This document shows, piece by piece, positions 61,936 to 64,000 of a stretch of DNA of 64,000 nt (position 1 is the stretch's first letter; each line of letters starts with the position of its first letter). The position numbers were made by a program, and so were the translations under genes. Source of the DNA: Arthrobacter sp. fls2-241-R2A-200. GTDB taxonomy: Bacteria; Actinomycetota; Actinomycetes; Actinomycetales; Micrococcaceae. The DNA lies in assembly GCF_030209745.1 (NCBI RefSeq), contig NZ_JARVRJ010000001.1, positions 186,001 through 250,000 of the forward strand, written 5' to 3'. Below the pieces are notes generated by a model, which ran no database searches, was not told where the DNA came from, and saw nothing but the letters and a program-made list of their open reading frames with translations.

Positions 61936-63231
61936 GTGACTACCACAACCACTTCCGCGTCTGTCAGTAACCAGTCGCTCGCCGATCTCGATCCCGAGAT
62001 CGCAGCAGTCCTCAACCAGGAACTCGGCCGCCAGCGCGGCACCCTGGAAATGATTGCGTCCGAAAACTTCGCACCCCGCGCTGTCATGGAGGCACAGGGC
62101 TCCGTCCTGACCAACAAGTACGCCGAGGGCTACCCGGGCCGCCGCTACTACGGCGGTTGCGAATACGTCGACGTCGCTGAGCAGCTCGCCATCGACCGCG
62201 TCAAGGAACTGTTCGACGCCGAGTACGCCAACGTCCAGCCGCACTCCGGTGCACAGGCTAACGCTGCAGCCCTGTCAGCCATGATCACCCCGGGCGATAA
62301 GATCCTTGGCCTGTCCCTGGCCCACGGCGGCCACCTGACACACGGCATGAAGCTCAACTTCTCCGGCAAGCTCTACAACGTAGCGGCCTACCAGGTTGAA
62401 GAAGACACCTTCCGCATCGACATGGACAAGCTCCGCGAGCAGGCCATCGCAGAGAAGCCGCAGGTCATCATCGCCGGTTGGTCCGCGTACCCGCGCCACC
62501 TCGACTTCGCCGCTTTCCGTTCCATCGCCGACGAAGTTGGCGCACTCCTGTGGACGGACATGGCGCACTTCGCCGGCCTCGTCGCAGCAGGCTTGCACCC
62601 GAGCCCGGTGCCGCACTCCGACGTCGTTACCTCCACGGTCCACAAGACCCTCGCCGGTCCGCGTTCCGGCGTGATCCTCGCTAAGCAGGAATGGGCCAAG
62701 AAGCTCAACTCCAACGTCTTCCCGGGCCAACAGGGCGGGCCGCTGATGCACGTCATCGCAGCCAAGGCCGTTGCCTTCAAGATCGCCGGCAGCGAAGAAT
62801 TCAAGGAGCGCCAGGAGCGTGTGCTTGAGGGTGCCAAGATCATCGCCGACCGCCTGAACCAGTCCGACGTCGCCGAAGCGGGCGTCTCGGTCCTCACCGG
62901 CGGCACCGACGTTCACCTGGTCCTGGTTGACCTGCGTAACTCGCAGCTGGACGGCCAGCAGGCCGAAGACCTCCTGCACTCCGTGGGCATCACCGTGAAC
63001 CGCAACGCCGTTCCGTTCGACCCCCGCCCGCCTATGGTCACCTCCGGCCTCCGCATCGGTACCCCGGCCTTGGCCACCCGCGGATTCGGCGCCGCCGAGT
63101 TCACCGAGGTTGCCGAGATCATCGCAACCGCCCTGAAGGCAGGCTCCGCCACGGATGTCGAAGCCCTCCAGGCCCGCGTGGACAGGCTCGCCGCGGACTT
63201 CCCGCTGTACCCGCAGCACGAGCAGTGGTAA
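61936..63231 (+). CDS. glyA: Serine hydroxymethyltransferase
   Basis: 431 aa from GTG with CAGGAGA 6 nt upstream. PLP enzyme: [50 protein letters not shown], the PLP Lys in [20 protein letters not shown], and [15 protein letters not shown]. Converts serine and THF to glycine and 5,10-methylene-THF. Led by a ZTP riboswitch and followed by folD after 28 bp. Confidence 0.97.
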   Translation: MTTTTTSASVSNQSLADLDPEIAAVLNQELGRQRGTLEMIASENFAPRAVMEAQGSVLTNKYAEGYPGRRYYGGCEYVDVAEQLAIDRVKELFDAEYANVQPHSGAQANAAALSAMITPGDKILGLSLAHGGHLTHGMKLNFSGKLYNVAAYQVEEDTFRIDMDKLREQAIAEKPQVIIAGWSAYPRHLDFAAFRSIADEVGALLWTDMAHFAGLVAAGLHPSPVPHSDVVTSTVHKTLAGPRSGVILAKQEWAKKLNSNVFPGQQGGPLMHVIAAKAVAFKIAGSEEFKERQERVLEGAKIIADRLNQSDVAEAGVSVLTGGTDVHLVLVDLRNSQLDGQQAEDLLHSVGITVNRNAVPFDPRPPMVTSGLRIGTPALATRGFGAAEFTEVAEIIATALKAGSATDVEALQARVDRLAADFPLYPQHEQW

Positions 63232-63259
63232 CGGGTTACCACCAGAAAGAGCAGATGGA

Positions 63260-64000
63260 ATGACACAATCCACCGCACAGGTCCTCGATGGCAAGGCCAC
63301 CGCCGCAGCCATCAAAGCAGAACTGACCACTCGCGTCTCCGCACTGGCGGCCAAGGGAATCGTTCCTGGCCTGGGCACCATCCTGGTGGGCTCGGACCCG
63401 GGCAGCACTTGGTACGTCGGAGGCAAGCACAAGGATTGCGCTGAGGTTGGCATCCAGTCAATTCGCAGGGACCTGCCCGAGGACATCAGCCAGGAAGACC
63501 TCCTGAAAGTTGTCCGCGAGCTCAACGAGAACCCGGAATGCACCGGGTACATCGTCCAACTTCCGTTGCCAAAGCACATCGACCAGGACGTCATCCTGGA
63601 GGCCATGGACCCTGACAAGGACGCCGATGGCCTGCACCCGATGAACCTTGGCCGGTTGGTGGCCAACGTCAATGGTGTGATGAAGTCGCCGCTTCCCTGC
63701 ACGCCGAAGGGCTGTGTGGAGTTGCTGCGCCGCCACAACATCGAGCTCAAGGGCAAGCGGGTCCTGGTGGTTGGCCGTGGAGTGACCATTGGCCGTCCGA
63801 TCGGGCTTCTGTTGACCCGCAAGGAAGTCAACGCAACGGTCATCCTTGCCCACACCGGAACGGTGGACCTGCCCGCAGAACTCAGGCAGGCCGACGTCGT
63901 CATCGCGGCAGCAGGTGTGCCGCACATGATCAAGGCTGAAGACCTCAAGCCGGGTGCAATCGTGCTCGACGTCGGCGTCAGCCGTGTGGACGACGGCAAC
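63260..64000 (+). CDS. folD: Methylene-THF dehydrogenase / cyclohydrolase, cut at window end
   Basis: 247 codons visible out of about 290. The start [20 protein letters not shown] and substrate-channel residues [25 protein letters not shown] are typical, although the usual SxxYVxxKxK motif has TWYVGGKHK with Lys kept. [26 protein letters not shown], the NADP-binding [18 protein letters not shown] (usually GRSxIVGxP) and [10 protein letters not shown] are visible. Oxidises 5,10-methylene-THF to methenyl and formyl-THF. Operon with glyA under the ZTP riboswitch. Confidence 0.94.
   Translation, partial: MTQSTAQVLDGKATAAAIKAELTTRVSALAAKGIVPGLGTILVGSDPGSTWYVGGKHKDCAEVGIQSIRRDLPEDISQEDLLKVVRELNENPECTGYIVQLPLPKHIDQDVILEAMDPDKDADGLHPMNLGRLVANVNGVMKSPLPCTPKGCVELLRRHNIELKGKRVLVVGRGVTIGRPIGLLLTRKEVNATVILAHTGTVDLPAELRQADVVIAAAGVPHMIKAEDLKPGAIVLDVGVSRVDDGN

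Overview
The window looks like a chromosome segment of a high-GC actinobacterium of the Arthrobacter/Paenarthrobacter type (Micrococcaceae). Codon use is strongly GC-biased. Many genes start at GTG, and many promoters place a TAnnnT -10 box 5-7 nt before the start codon, which implies leaderless mRNAs. Monomeric isocitrate dehydrogenase, an HspR-like MerR/Hsp20/DnaJ cluster and a ZTP riboswitch before glyA fit this assignment. Both window ends cut a gene: an SRPBCC protein at the left and folD at the right.

Region 0-17 kb is accessory in character. A minus-strand operon (1716-6068) encodes a secreted I36/crystallin-like small protein, a lipoprotein, an adaptor with a peptidoglycan-binding domain, and a MacB-like ABC exporter. 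Next come an ArsR/AHSA1 pair, a small membrane protein, a PLD-helicase-DUF3427 protein, a RibD-type reductase, a TfoX-like protein, a cold-shock gene, an 870-aa ATP-binding LuxR regulator, an APC permease and a uridine-kinase-like gene broken by one amber codon. Four intergenic regions here (6.2, 7.2, 12.75 and 16.95 kb) carry the same architecture. Each has four CACCTAG boxes on a roughly 21-bp lattice spanning 85-86 bp, ending exactly 16 bp before a YAGnnT -10 box. They sit before the I36 export operon, a 58-aa membrane protein, the LuxR gene itself (leaderless GTG) and a predicted leaderless 36-aa peptide. I read this as one regulon and regard it as the most interesting system in the window.

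Region 17.7-31 kb is mostly cell envelope and stress: UDP-sugar dehydrogenase and glycosyltransferase, a secreted beta-propeller/FG-GAP protein, small lipoproteins and a tandem paralog pair, the MerR/Hsp20/DnaJ cluster, flotillin with an NfeD-like partner, and a large DUF6350 membrane protein.

Region 31-46.6 kb is metabolism: purN, purH, icd, a MurNAc-6-P recycling operon (murK-murQ-MFS), two paralogous DUF559-type genes with conserved upstream boxes, a sarcosine-oxidase-like flavoenzyme, DoxX, a Gfo/Idh/MocA oxidoreductase and a second MacB-type ABC pair.

Region 46.8-64 kb holds a ROK-regulated multiple-sugar ABC importer (mmsA-mmsB-chvE), a lysine 2-monooxygenase cluster (amidase davA, PucR regulator, alanine-racemase-family enzyme, APC permease, davB), a gamma-carbonic anhydrase, a methyltransferase, purU, and a ZTP-riboswitch-led glyA-folD one-carbon operon. 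Two families of dispersed palindromes of 60-70 bp (three copies each) lie between genes from 31 kb onward. No tRNA, rRNA, CRISPR or insertion sequence was found.
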